A DNA stretch of 64,000 bases from Pandoraea captiosa (GCF_902459775.1 NZ_CABPSQ010000002.1:496001-560000); one strand, 5' to 3'. Positions 1-10,050 are shown, numbered from the stretch's first letter. Numbers and translations: made by a program. Notes: generated by a model not told the origin, from the sequence alone.

Positions 1-541
1 CCACGAGCACCACGCGATTCTGTAACGGGAAGGCGCTACGCGCGGCCAGCAGACTGTCGAGCACGCTATACGCTTCGGCGCGGGCGTTCAGATAGTGGTG
101 CAGCCCCGGCGATCCGAGCCCGGCGTAGTCGGGCGCCACGACCGCAAATCCCAGCGAGAGCCAGGTGTCGAGATACTGAATGTCACGCGGGCTGCGCACG
201 TTGAGCGACGGCGCGCATGCGCTCGCGATGCCGACCGTGCCATGGGCCCAGAGGACCACAGGCCAGCCGCCGGGCGGCGTCGGCCCTTTGGGCAGGAAGA
301 CAGCGCCCGTATCTTCGCGGGCTTCGATGCCGCCGACACCGTCGATCGAGCTGTACCGGATATGGAACTGCTCGCCGGCTTCGGCCAGTCCGTAATCCGC
401 CCTGAGCGGCTGGCGCTCGACCATGGCGCCGTGCGGAATGGTGACGGGCGCGGTGTCGGCGGTGACCGCGTGAGCAGCGCGGCCGATGACCAGACTGGCG
501 AACAGGGCGGCGCTCACGTAGCGCCAGAGGCGGTTGAACAT
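1..541 (-). CDS. Secreted lipase-like alpha/beta hydrolase (C-terminus cut by window edge)
   Basis: The reading frame opens at the ATG whose last base is 541 and runs off the left edge after about 180 residues, so the 3' part is missing. The first 26 residues form a signal peptide (basic start MFNRLWR, hydrophobic core, AHA cleavage region). The body reads like the secreted lipase (LIP) family: a WAHGTVG segment resembles the oxyanion turn, and FAVVAPDYAGLGSPG is the usual strand before the nucleophile. The nucleophile elbow lies outside the window. The expected role is extracytoplasmic ester hydrolysis. The substrate cannot be told. Confidence 0.7.
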   Translation of the reverse strand, partial: MFNRLWRYVSAALFASLVIGRAAHAVTADTAPVTIPHGAMVERQPLRADYGLAEAGEQFHIRYSSIDGVGGIEAREDTGAVFLPKGPTPPGGWPVVLWAHGTVGIASACAPSLNVRSPRDIQYLDTWLSLGFAVVAPDYAGLGSPGLHHYLNARAEAYSVLDSLLAARSAFPLQNRVVLV

Positions 542-735
542 GTTGGACTGTCCTCGTATTGGGAATGCTCTTGAAGCTCGGGCAGGCAGCGCTCTCGCGT
601 TGCCCGGATGCCTGCTGCTGTTGCGGGGCCAATACGGGTGACGTTATGCCGTCGCCCTGGGGGTGACGCATTCGTGCCGAATCGATACGTCCCGAAGCGT
701 CGCCACCATCTTGCCTGATCTTACCCAGACGGGCG

Positions 736-2136
736 TCAACCGTGCGATGGCTGATTACCCTGCGCCTGAGCGGCGGCGGCCTGTTCGGCCTCGCGCCACG
801 CGCGACGCGAGCGGCGCATGCGGCGCAACGCCAGCGACGACATCGTGATCCATCCGAAGGGACGCGGATCGACCAGCATGCTCACGGCGCGGGCGTAATC
901 GAGGACCAGGCCGGGCGTCCACGCCATGGTCTTGGCACGCTTGCGAAGTTGTGCGGCGACCCACAGCTCCGGTGTCAGCCACAACCGCACGAAAGTCCAC
1001 CAACCGGCATCCACGCCGTTCGGCAGTTGCCCCACACGCCCCTCGATCGCGGCTTCGAGTGCCTTGGCCACACTGCTCGAGCAGTTGCGGTGCGTGAGGT
1101 TATACGTCGCGTCCTGCTGGTACGTCTGCCAGAAAGCGGCCAATTGTTGCGGGCTGTAGTTGCGAATGCGCACTTTGACCGTGGACGGGCACCACGCCTT
1201 CGACTCGGTAGCGTAGTCGGGCTGGAACGTGCCGGGCACGTCGTTCTCGCGTGTGGCTCGCAGAAGCTGGCCGAACTGATCCGGCGAACGGTCGATTTCC
1301 TTGGCTGGGTAAAGACTCACATACACGCCTTCGTGGCTTTCCAGCGCCGCATGACCGGTCGAGATCACGCCATTCTTGTCGACAGCGGCGATGTAGCGAT
1401 CGATCACGGGATGCCGGCGTGCCGGCGCCTTGGCCGAACCCGAAGGCGTCCAGACGTGGACCGTCAGTGCGGGTTCTGAGTCGGCAGGCGGGCCGTCCCA
1501 GCGCGGAGCACGGGGACGTTCGCGCCACAGGCGGCGCTTGTCCTCCGGGCTGCCCAGAATCTGTTCGACACGGAAGTCGCCACGCATGCGTCGCGCGCGC
1601 ATGGCGAGCACCAGCACATTCCACCCCGTGAAGACGAGACCCAGGCCGATGGCATAGGGCAAGGTGCCCTTGTAGTGCGTGGGATACGGTTGATAGAAGA
1701 ACACCGCGACGCCGATCTCCAACAGTCCCCCGACCATGGCCCATATCCAGCGCGGATAGCGCACCACGTAGGCCGCCACGCATTGCAGCAGGCCGTCGGC
1801 GAGGAACAGCGTGCCGAACAGCATCGAGAGCCAGAAGTTGCCGTTGTGCTGATCGAACAGCAGCACGAGCAGTGCCGCGACCGCGAAGGTGCCGCCCTTG
1901 AGCCCGCGCACGAGTCGCTGTCCGCCCACGCCGATCGTGGCGATGGCCAGCGTGGCGAGTCCTTCGAGCAGCAGCAGCCACGCGAAGACCTTGAGTGGGA
2001 AGTGCACCACGCCATCGAGCGCGTCGACGATCAGCGCCAGACCGAACGCGAAGAAAATCGCGCCGATCCAGATCAGCGCGCGGGCCCGGCGACGCAAGTA
2101 GTTCACGCCGAGCAACAACAGAATCAGACGTACCAA
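736..2136 (-). CDS. DUF308/HdeD-like membrane protein with permuted papain-like C-terminal domain
   Basis: Encodes about 466 residues. I place the start at a TTG (2136) because GGAGA lies seven bases upstream; the ATG at 2184 would add an unlikely hydrophilic leader. Residues 1-190 hold about six hydrophobic segments like the HdeD/DUF308 family of acid-stress membrane proteins. The soluble C-terminal half has GHAALE followed later by HRNCSSSVAKALE. That His-then-Cys order is typical of circularly permuted NlpC/P60-type (YiiX/LRAT-like) enzymes. The domain assignment is inference from these motifs. No neighbour suggests a partner, and the substrate is unknown. Confidence 0.6.
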   Translation of the reverse strand: MVRLILLLLGVNYLRRRARALIWIGAIFFAFGLALIVDALDGVVHFPLKVFAWLLLLEGLATLAIATIGVGGQRLVRGLKGGTFAVAALLVLLFDQHNGNFWLSMLFGTLFLADGLLQCVAAYVVRYPRWIWAMVGGLLEIGVAVFFYQPYPTHYKGTLPYAIGLGLVFTGWNVLVLAMRARRMRGDFRVEQILGSPEDKRRLWRERPRAPRWDGPPADSEPALTVHVWTPSGSAKAPARRHPVIDRYIAAVDKNGVISTGHAALESHEGVYVSLYPAKEIDRSPDQFGQLLRATRENDVPGTFQPDYATESKAWCPSTVKVRIRNYSPQQLAAFWQTYQQDATYNLTHRNCSSSVAKALEAAIEGRVGQLPNGVDAGWWTFVRLWLTPELWVAAQLRKRAKTMAWTPGLVLDYARAVSMLVDPRPFGWITMSSLALRRMRRSRRAWREAEQAAAAQAQGNQPSHG

Positions 2137-2259
2137 CGCAGAGTCTCCATCGCATGCGCGTTCCCCGGCGACCGGGCATAACACACACCCCGAATGCGGG
2201 AGGGTTTGGACTAATTTGGAATGCGGCCTAATTTTTCACCGCTATTTGCGGCGTCTCTT

Positions 2260-2336
2260 CAGATATCGATGAGGCGTCGTTGATGCATCGTTGAGCCGTT
2301 CTTGAAGCATCGTTGACGCATCGTTGTGGCGATATC
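2260..2336. repeat. 11-bp degenerate tandem repeat array
   Basis: Five successive 11-base units lie at 2271-2325 with consensus GANGCATCGTT. They are flanked by related units carrying GATATC at 2260-2270 and 2326-2336. The array sits between the argG terminator and the 5' end of the DUF308 gene. Confidence 0.8.
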
Positions 2337-2369
2337 TTATCGCGTCATCCGTGACAGGCCAAAAACAAA

Positions 2370-2399
2370 GGCGGCGCGCTCCTTTCGGGGCGCGCCGCC
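2370..2399 (-). terminator. Rho-independent terminator of argG
   Basis: A 10-bp perfect GC stem (GGCGGCGCGC at 2370-2379 pairing with 2390-2399) is followed on the minus strand by TTTGTTTTT. It lies about 65 bases past the argG stop. Confidence 0.85.
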
Positions 2400-2421
2400 T
2401 GTTGCAGCGGACAACACGGGC

Positions 2422-2450
2422 GCTTCGCACCTCGCCGGGAGGTGCGAAGC
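2422..2450 (-). other. Hairpin between argG stop and its terminator
   Basis: GCTTCGCACCT (2422-2432) pairs perfectly with AGGTGCGAAGC (2440-2450) around a 7-base loop. It lacks a T-tract, so it may stabilise the 3' end of the argG transcript or help pausing before the true terminator. Confidence 0.6.
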
Positions 2451-2464
2451 CTCGGATGGCCGAC

Positions 2465-3820
<1,356 letters not shown>

Positions 3821-4007
3821 TTAACCTGTCAAGTATCCCCGTCCGGGCTATGGATGGTCAAGTCTGACGGGCGATCGCTTCGCTATCGGCGCCCCGATTT
3901 CTTCCCCGTGTGCCGTAAATACGGTCCGAATTTCCCCGAAACCAGCCGGAATCACCCGCATTCCCGTGGGCCGGGACAACCTTCCTGCGATGTCACGCTG
4001 CGGCGCG

Positions 4008-4904
4008 TCACCACTGGGTGCCCGCCACGCTGCACGCCGACGCCAGAAAATCCGAGAAGGCCCGAATCACGAGCGATGCCTGACGATGCTGCGGGTAGAC
4101 GACATATATCGACGAGGGCGCAGGCTCGAAGTCGTCGAGCACCGTCACCAGACGTCCGCCCAGCAGGGCTGGCGCCAGGATGAACACCGGCAGCCAGGTC
4201 ACCCCGAGTCCCGCCACGGCGGCGTCGCGCGCCAGTTCACCGTTGTTCACGCGAAGCCGCCCGGTGACCGGAATCTCCAGTGGTTGCCCGTCACGCGCGT
4301 AATGCCAGCTCACGCGCTGGCTGTGGCCGTACGGGAGCAGCGTGTGATCGCGCAGGTCCTCGGGCGTTTGCGGCACACCGTGCGTTTCCAGATAGCGGGG
4401 GCTCGCGCAGGTGACCATTCGCATCGGCGCGATCGTGCGTGCGATCAACGACGAATCGGCCAGCGCCCCGATGCGTACCGCCACGTCGTAGCCTTCACCG
4501 ATGATGTCGACGGTACGATCGTTCAATTCCAGTTCGATGCTGACGTCCGGATATGTGGTGAGAAACGACGGAATCACCGAACTGAGAAACATCGTGCCGA
4601 AGGACATCGGCGCGGACACACGCAGATTGCCGCGCGGGCGCTCGCCCTGACTGCTCACGGCGAGGTTCGCGGCTTCGACGTCTTCGAGAATGCGTCTGGC
4701 GCGCTCGTAATAGACACGCCCGAGGTCGGTCACCGACAGCCGCCGCGTCGTGCGCAACAACAGGCGAGCGCCCAGCGACTGCTCCAGTGACGAGATGCGG
4801 CGACTGACGAACTGCTTGGACAGTCCGAGTTTCGCCGCCGCGCCGGTAAAGCTCATGGCGTCCACGGCCGTGACGAAAATGCGCATGTCGTCGAGCAGGT
4901 CCAT
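4008..4904 (-). CDS. LysR-family transcriptional regulator
   Basis: Encodes 298 residues from the ATG at 4904 (MDLLDDMRIF), the usual family start; an upstream ATG at 4952 would add a non-conserved leader. Residues 1-60 form the winged helix-turn-helix (AAAKLGLSKQFVSRRISSLE). Residues 90-290 form the effector-binding domain of the CrgA-like subgroup (PRGNLRVSAPMSFG, DVAVRIG). It lies between argG and a DMT transporter on the same strand. Target genes and inducer are not evident. Confidence 0.9.
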   Translation of the reverse strand: MDLLDDMRIFVTAVDAMSFTGAAAKLGLSKQFVSRRISSLEQSLGARLLLRTTRRLSVTDLGRVYYERARRILEDVEAANLAVSSQGERPRGNLRVSAPMSFGTMFLSSVIPSFLTTYPDVSIELELNDRTVDIIGEGYDVAVRIGALADSSLIARTIAPMRMVTCASPRYLETHGVPQTPEDLRDHTLLPYGHSQRVSWHYARDGQPLEIPVTGRLRVNNGELARDAAVAGLGVTWLPVFILAPALLGGRLVTVLDDFEPAPSSIYVVYPQHRQASLVIRAFSDFLASACSVAGTQW

Positions 4905-5032
4905 CGACAAGATCCCGTCTTGAGAAGTTGACGGGTGACAACGGACGGACACATGCCGTCATTGTCACCCGCAGGCCGACAATCTTAGCCGAGATGGCAC
5001 GCCGTTTCACGGCAATGCCGGTCGCTGTCCTT

Positions 5033-5050
5033 GCCCGCGCGAGCGCGGGC
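5033..5050. other. Short GC palindrome after the DMT transporter stop
   Basis: GCCCGCGC (5033-5040) and GCGCGGGC (5043-5050) form an inverted repeat abutting the stop codon of the minus-strand transporter. It has no T-tract, so it is at best a weak or Rho-assisted end. Confidence 0.45.
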
Positions 5051-5899
5051 CTACCGCAGCGCCAGCCGAAGGCCCAGCAGGATCGCGCCGGTCCCTGCCA
5101 CGGCAAGCACCGTCGGTCGATGCCCGAAGATGCCCCAGTCGAGCAGGGCTGTCACCACGGGCACCAGATAGAACAGGCTGGTGACCGTCACGAGATTGCC
5201 GGAGGCGATCATGCGATAGAGCAGCAGCGTTGCGCCCACGGAGATCACGAGGCCCATATAGAGCATCGGAAGCCAGAACCCGAGCGTGCCGTCGATTTGC
5301 AACGGCTGCGTCGGCGCAATCAGCAGCGCCATCGCCAGCCCGACGGCGTACTGCAAGGGCAGGACGTCGAGCGGCGTCTGTCGCGAGCCTTTCTGTGCAA
5401 TGGTGCCGAGTGTCATGCAGGCGAGCGCGGTGAGCGCCCACGCCGAGCCCGCCACCGACAGGCGTGCCGAGAGCAGACTTTGCGCCACCACCAGTGCAAG
5501 GCCGGCAAGGGCGACAGCGAGCCCCAGCAGACGTCGTGCGCTGTGTGCCCGCTCCAGCGCCACGAGCGTCAGAATCGGCTGCACGCCCAGCACGGTGGCC
5601 AGCGCGCCGGGCGTCATGCCGTTCGCGAGTGCGAGCAGATATGCCGTCTGGTAGCCGCCGACGAGCAGCACCCCAGTGCCTGCGACCTGCCATCGCGTGC
5701 CGGGCGCTGGCCACCACTGACGCCTCGTCAGTGCAATAAGCGCGAGCGCGGCGAACGCCACGCCGAGCCGGATCACGAGGAACGCAAACGCCGACGCGTG
5801 CGCCAGCCCCCATTTGGCGGCGAGTGCACCGCCACTCCATAGCAGAACGAACATGAGCGTCGCGCCATGTCGGCGCCACGCGAGACTCTCTGATTGCAT
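5051..5899 (-). CDS. EamA-family (DMT) transporter
   Basis: Encodes 282 residues with about ten hydrophobic segments arranged as two EamA repeats, the fold of the drug/metabolite transporter superfamily. Members export amino acids, purines or drugs across the inner membrane. The first segment (MFVLLWSGGALAAKWGLAHA) and the GVQPILTLV stretch are typical. The substrate cannot be predicted. The gene lies 146 bp upstream of the LysR gene on the same strand, so co-transcription is possible but unproven. Confidence 0.88.
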   Translation of the reverse strand: MQSESLAWRRHGATLMFVLLWSGGALAAKWGLAHASAFAFLVIRLGVAFAALALIALTRRQWWPAPGTRWQVAGTGVLLVGGYQTAYLLALANGMTPGALATVLGVQPILTLVALERAHSARRLLGLAVALAGLALVVAQSLLSARLSVAGSAWALTALACMTLGTIAQKGSRQTPLDVLPLQYAVGLAMALLIAPTQPLQIDGTLGFWLPMLYMGLVISVGATLLLYRMIASGNLVTVTSLFYLVPVVTALLDWGIFGHRPTVLAVAGTGAILLGLRLALR

Positions 5900-6389
5900 C
5901 GATCTTCCCCTGTGCAGCTCGTCCGGCCTGCCGGATCATGGCTTGCCGTCGTGGGCAAACGCCATGGCGTCGCACGCTCGCGCGCTCAGCCGCGGGGCGA
6001 TGCCGCATCGGCCAACGCTGCGCAACGCGCAGACAGGCAGAACGAAACTGAAATTCGAATGAATAAGTCGTGTGGGTCACGTGCCGGGCGACGAACGCCG
6101 GACGTGCCCTCGGTAAGCCCTTGACGTCAGGCTACGAAAGCGACCACAGCGTCGCTAACGTCGGCGACGACCACGGCGGGCGGTGCCACGCCGCGAGCAG
6201 GGGGAGGGGCGACAGCTGCAAACCGTGCGCGCAGCCGAGCGCCGGCACCGCTTGGCGGCGGCGATACAGCGAGACGGGCGAACGATTCAGCAGTCATGGA
6301 TCGAGGAAGAGAAGAACACGCCTGTCACTCGACAGGCGTTGACACACTGTACACGCAGCGTTTGATGCAGGCAAGGGTGGCGTCCGGCC
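5900..6389. other. Intergenic region, no gene recognised
   Basis: This 490-bp gap separates the divergently oriented ends of the DMT transporter (5' end) and the PNPOx-like gene (3' end). It holds the presumed transporter promoter and the hairpin at 6318-6339. Short open frames here have no convincing ribosome site or composition. Confidence 0.6.
6318..6339 (-). terminator. Probable terminator of the PNPOx-like gene
   Basis: ACGCCTGTC (6318-6326) pairs with GACAGGCGT (6331-6339) around a four-base loop. On the minus strand it is followed by the pyrimidine-rich GTTCTTCTCTTCC. Confidence 0.5.
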
Positions 6390-7367
6390 TCAGACGGTTG
6401 GCCATGCGCCAGTGCGTTCGACGCTGGGCGATGCCTCGCCTTCGCGCCATGCGTGCGGCAATGCCCCGCGAACGCGTCGCACTTCGCGTATGCGAAGACG
6501 CACCAGTCGCAGCGCGCCTTCGAAGCCGCTTTGGGTTTCATCCTGCCAGAGCACTTCTGCGTCGCCCGCGACATGCAGGAAGTCGCCCGACGCGAAGTCG
6601 ACGAACACGAGCCCCGCACGCGGATTCATCTGAAGATTGCCAAGCGTGTTGTAGAACGCGTTGCCGCGAAAGTCGGGCCAGATCAACGTATTGGCGTCCT
6701 CGACCCGGACGAAGCCTGCCTTGCCGCCGCGGTGGGAGACATCCGTGCCTGCGCTGCGCTCGGTGGCGCCGTCTCCGGCGTAGTGCGTGGCAACGAAGAA
6801 CGTATCGGCGCTGACGATCTGCCATTGCGCGTCGTCGTCGAGCGACGTCTGCGCCGGTTCGGCGACCGGCGGCGCGTCATGGCCAGCGGGCGTCATCTCC
6901 CGCTTGCGGATGTACTGCGGGCAATTGCCGAAGCTCTGCGCAACGCGCATCGTAAAGCCCTGCGCATCCATCTCCGCGACGAGGCCATTCACGCGATTGC
7001 GGCGACGTGTCGACGGCTCGATGCCGAGCAAACCGATCGACGCGCCTGGTCTCACGGCGCCATGCAGTGGATCGGTTGACGGGGGAAACGCGTTCACGCG
7101 CAGCAGCCGCGGGTCGGGCGAGTGGGCAAAGCCCGGCGTGCCGCTGAGCAGCGTGGCCCAGGGTTGATCGTCGGCATCCAGCGCGCCCATCACGAGAAAC
7201 GGCAACTGCGCGAAGAACTGACGATGCTGGTCCGGCATGGCGACACGAATGACGCGCCCCCCGACCTCCGCCATCGCTTCGCGAGAACCGGCAAGTGTTT
7301 GCACGTAGGTTTCTCCGGCATGAAAGGGGGAAGCCATGTCGGGTGACGCGGGGGTAGGGGCATTCAT
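6390..7367 (-). CDS. Pyridoxamine 5'-phosphate oxidase-family (split-barrel flavin-binding) protein
   Basis: Encodes 325 residues, starting at the second of two adjacent ATGs, which sits better behind GGAG. The protein reads as a large PNPOx-like protein with two related halves. One has FLVMGALDADDQPWATLLSG near residue 55. The other, at 215-275, has KAGFVRVEDANTLIWPDFRG and GNLQMNPRAGLVFVDFASG. Such proteins bind FMN or F420-like cofactors and reduce small molecules, and they often precede ferredoxin-reductase modules, which are absent here. The glutathione transferase gene 40 bp upstream on the same strand suggests a shared transcript and a redox or detoxification role. Confidence 0.75.
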   Translation of the reverse strand: MNAPTPASPDMASPFHAGETYVQTLAGSREAMAEVGGRVIRVAMPDQHRQFFAQLPFLVMGALDADDQPWATLLSGTPGFAHSPDPRLLRVNAFPPSTDPLHGAVRPGASIGLLGIEPSTRRRNRVNGLVAEMDAQGFTMRVAQSFGNCPQYIRKREMTPAGHDAPPVAEPAQTSLDDDAQWQIVSADTFFVATHYAGDGATERSAGTDVSHRGGKAGFVRVEDANTLIWPDFRGNAFYNTLGNLQMNPRAGLVFVDFASGDFLHVAGDAEVLWQDETQSGFEGALRLVRLRIREVRRVRGALPHAWREGEASPSVERTGAWPTV

Positions 7368-7407
7368 CATGCTCTCCGTCGGTTCGGACTTGCAGCACTC
7401 GGGGGCC

Positions 7408-8121
7408 TTACGCCGCGACGGCGTTCAGGCCGCAGGGCGTGGATGCCATCGGGATGAAGCGCGGCAGCGCTTCGATGCGCGCGAGCCACGCCCGCACGGC
7501 CGGGTACGGGGCAAGCGACACGTTCCCTTCGGGCGCGTGTGCCAGATAGGTGTACAGCGCAATATCTGCAATCGTCGGCGTGGCGGCCGTGACGAACGGC
7601 GTGGCGTTCGGTGCCGTGAGATGCGCTTCCAGACGCGAGAGCAGCAGCACGCCGCGCTCGATCATTGCGGTCGTGTCGACATCGCGACCGAACAGCACTG
7701 CGACGCGCGCGGCCGCAGCGCCGAACGCCAGATCGCCTGCCGCCACCGACAGCCAGCGCTGTACGCGAGCGGCGGCGACGGCGTCGCGCGGCAGCCAGCT
7801 GTGCTGTGCGTCGTAGCGCGTGGCGAGATACACCAGGATCGCGTTCGAATCGGCAAGCACCACACCATCGTCGTCGATGGCCGGGACCTGTCCAAACGGA
7901 TTGATGGCGAGATACGCCGGTTGCTTGTGCTCACCCGCACCCAGATCGATGTCGACGTTCTCGTAGGGCAAATCCAGCAGGTTGAGCATCAGTTCGATGC
8001 GGTGACAGTGACCCGAGAGCGCGAGGCGATACAGCTTGATCGGGCGCGCAGGGCGGGCAGGACGGTCAGCGTGGGGAGCGGTGGCAGCAGTGGCAGCAGT
8101 GGCAGCAGTGGATAGGGACAT
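7408..8121 (-). CDS. Glutathione S-transferase
   Basis: Encodes 237 residues; GGAG lies seven bases before the ATG. After a low-complexity Ala/Thr/Pro leader of about 26 residues, the thioredoxin-like N-domain begins (IKLYRLALSGHCHRIELMLN, then GQVPAIDDDGVVLADSNAIL). The helical C-domain has the TPTIADIALYTYLAH motif. It is cytosolic and conjugates or reduces electrophiles with glutathione. It faces the LysR gene at 8289, the usual arrangement for a LysR-controlled GST. The leader is encoded by 9-bp repeats (8083-8110) and probably varies in length between strains. Confidence 0.92.
   Translation of the reverse strand: MSLSTAATAATAATAPHADRPARPARPIKLYRLALSGHCHRIELMLNLLDLPYENVDIDLGAGEHKQPAYLAINPFGQVPAIDDDGVVLADSNAILVYLATRYDAQHSWLPRDAVAAARVQRWLSVAAGDLAFGAAAARVAVLFGRDVDTTAMIERGVLLLSRLEAHLTAPNATPFVTAATPTIADIALYTYLAHAPEGNVSLAPYPAVRAWLARIEALPRFIPMASTPCGLNAVAA
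8083..8110. repeat. 9-bp tandem repeat in GST leader
   Basis: Three copies of a 9-base unit (TGGCAGCAG) run in frame through the GST leader and give the Thr-Ala-Ala-like repeat of its N-terminus. Confidence 0.75.
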
Positions 8122-8266
8122 CGAGCATCTCCGGGTAACGAGTCGGGCAAAGAGAACAGGAGCGGAACGGAAGCGACCGGTGTGCGCCGGAACGTGGCGC
8201 GGTCATCCAATGCCCCAATTCTCCATCCCGCCGATTTCCGGATAAATGGCGTTAGGTTGATTTGAC

Positions 8267-8285
8267 TACTCCGAAAATCGGAGTA
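8267..8285. promoter_or_regulatory. Perfect palindrome overlapping the LysR ribosome site (candidate operator)
   Basis: TACTCCGA (8267-8274) and TCGGAGTA (8278-8285) form a perfect inverted repeat with a 3-base spacer. It lies in the divergent interval between the GST gene and the LysR gene. The right arm contains the GGAG that serves the ATG at 8289, so a bound regulator or an RNA hairpin would directly affect LysR expression. Confidence 0.6.
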
Positions 8286-8288
8286 ATC

Positions 8289-9191
8289 ATGCGCCACATG
8301 GACAAACTCCGCGCAATGCAGACATTCGTCGCCATCGTCGATCAGGGCAGCCTGAGCGCGGCGGCCCGATCGCTCGACTCGTCGCTTCCGGCGGTGGTGC
8401 GTACACTCGCGGCGCTGGAAACGTCGCTCGACGTGCGCCTGCTCAATCGCACCACGCGTCGCATTGCACTCACGGAGGAAGGGCGCACGTATCTCGACAC
8501 CTGTCGTCAGATTCTGAGCGAGTTGCATGAGGCGGAGGCACGGCTCGCCGCACGCCACGAAGCGCCGACCGGCACGCTGGTCGTCACCGCGCCGGTGCTG
8601 TTCGGACAACTGCACGTTGCACCCGCGCTTTATCGGTTCTTGCGGGCGTATCCGGCCGTCAAATGCAGGCTCATGCTCAACGACCGCGTCGTGAACCTGT
8701 GGGAGGAGGGCATCGATGTCGGTATCCGCATCTCACCGCTGGACGACTCGACGCTCGTGGCGCAAGGCATTGGCGCGATCCGTCGTGTCGTGGTGGCCAG
8801 TCCTGCATGTATCGCCGAGCAGGGGGCGGTGACGCATCCGCGCGAGCTGATCGGCAAGAATTGCATCATCTCGCACGGGGGCGGCTACGGGCACTGGCGC
8901 TTCTGGGAGGGCGGAAAGGAATACGTCGTCGCCGTGGACGGCAATCTCGACATCAGTCACGGGATGGCAGCGGTCGACGCGTGTGTCGGCGGCGTTGGCT
9001 ACGGCTGCTTCCTGTCGTATCAGGTCGCCGGTGCACTGGCCGACGGACGACTCGTGCGTGTGCTGAAAGACTTTGAAGGACCGGCGCGGCCGGTGAGCAT
9101 CGTGTATCCGCATGCCAGGCTGTTGCCTTCGCGCACGCGGGCGTTCGTCGAGTGGATGAAGCGCGAACTGCGTGATGTGGCGATGACGTAA
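8289..9191 (+). CDS. LysR-family regulator divergent from GST
   Basis: Encodes 300 residues. I chose ATG 8289 because GGAG sits five bases upstream; an ATG at 8298 (MDKLRAMQTF) is also possible. The N-terminal helix-turn-helix reads SLSAAARSLDSSLPAVVRTL. The effector domain follows (VVTAPVLFGQLHVAPALYRF, DVGIRISPLDDS). It probably controls the divergent GST/PNPOx pair and itself through the palindrome at 8267-8285. That is inferred from position only. Confidence 0.9.
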   Translation: MRHMDKLRAMQTFVAIVDQGSLSAAARSLDSSLPAVVRTLAALETSLDVRLLNRTTRRIALTEEGRTYLDTCRQILSELHEAEARLAARHEAPTGTLVVTAPVLFGQLHVAPALYRFLRAYPAVKCRLMLNDRVVNLWEEGIDVGIRISPLDDSTLVAQGIGAIRRVVVASPACIAEQGAVTHPRELIGKNCIISHGGGYGHWRFWEGGKEYVVAVDGNLDISHGMAAVDACVGGVGYGCFLSYQVAGALADGRLVRVLKDFEGPARPVSIVYPHARLLPSRTRAFVEWMKRELRDVAMT

Positions 9192-9293
9192 GGCGCGCTG
9201 ATTTTGCCGTACTGACTTTGTCGCGCTGATTCAACGCAACGGTTTTCGGACAAAAGAACGCGGAAAGCGACGGAGCCGCTTCCCGCTTAAAAA

Positions 9294-9317
9294 GCCCGCC
9301 GACGCCAACCGGCGGGC
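9294..9317 (-). terminator. Rho-independent terminator of the PXPV gene
   Basis: GCCCGCCG (9294-9301) pairs with CGGCGGGC (9310-9317), and the minus strand continues with TTTTT. Confidence 0.85.
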
Positions 9318-9347
9318 CGCTTCGTTCGTTGTCCGGACGCCGTCAGA

Positions 9348-9650
9348 TCAATCGCGGTCGCCCTTGTACCAGCCACGGTGCCAGCCGCGGTCGTGGCGTC
9401 GTTCTTCCCAGCGACGCTCGCGCCAGTCGTCCCAGCGATCGCGGCCGTAGTACACCACGGGTTGCGGTGCGCGATACACCGGGCGCGGTGCCACATACAC
9501 TGGCTCGGGTGCAACGTAGACCGGTTGCGGTGCGACGACCACCGGCGCAGGAACGCCCAGATAGAGGCCGACATCCACGTGAGCCGATGCGGCGGTCGAG
9601 GCCACCGCAGCGGCGGCACCGAGGGCAGCGATGATGAGAATGCGTTTCAT
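9348..9650 (-). CDS. Small secreted PXPV-repeat protein
   Basis: Encodes 100 residues from ATG 9650, with GGAGG five bases upstream. A clear signal peptide (MKRILIIAALG... ending ASA) precedes HVDVGLYLG. Then come four PxPV-type repeats (APQPVYV, APEPVYV, APRPVYR, APQPVVY), the PXPV signature common in Burkholderiales, and an Arg/Trp/Asp-rich tail. The function of this family is not established. It is presumably periplasmic or surface-bound, is monocistronic, and has its own terminator. Confidence 0.85.
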   Translation of the reverse strand: MKRILIIAALGAAAAVASTAASAHVDVGLYLGVPAPVVVAPQPVYVAPEPVYVAPRPVYRAPQPVVYYGRDRWDDWRERRWEERRHDRGWHRGWYKGDRD

Positions 9651-10000
9651 GGTGTCCTCCATGAGCGCTCGCCGTCGTTGCGGGTTGCAGCAGACTGCGT
9701 GCGCGTCGGCAAAAAGCCAGTGAGTCGGATCGGTGTCGCGAGAGGCCCTGAAGCTGCTGTGGGCACAAGACCTTCGTTGAACCGTTGATGCAAGTCTAGC
9801 GATGGCCTCGCATCGCAGGTGCTACGAGTGTGTTCGGGATGTGTCGTTTTGTAACGCGTGTGGACGCCGGGAAGTTGCGCCCTTCGATGTGGCGCTCGAC
9901 AGGCGTCGGGCAAGGAGGAAGCGAGAGAAGAGGGCTCCCCGGGCAAAGCGGAAGATGCGGCGGAAGCCGACAATGCGGAGGACGAAAAACAAAAAGGCAA
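9651..10000. other. Intergenic region, no gene recognised
   Basis: This gap of about 350 bp between the PXPV gene start and the tRNA terminator is purine-rich on the plus strand. It has no credible coding frame. It must hold the promoter of the minus-strand PXPV gene. Confidence 0.6.
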
Positions 10001-10045
10001 AACAAAAAGGCGTCACGCGAAAACGCGGACGCCTTTTGTTTTTTG
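10000..10045 (-). terminator. Terminator downstream of tRNA-Val
   Basis: A long inverted repeat has core arms GGCGTC (10009-10014) and GACGCC (10028-10033), extended by A-rich and T-rich flanks. The minus strand ends in TTTTTGTTTT, so it terminates the tRNA transcript. The plus strand also carries a T-run, so it could work in both directions. Confidence 0.8.
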
Positions 10046-10050
10046 TTCGT

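Noticed and set aside
3827-3832. TTGACA as -35 of argG
   Set aside because: It is only 28 bases before the start codon and no -10 follows at a suitable distance.
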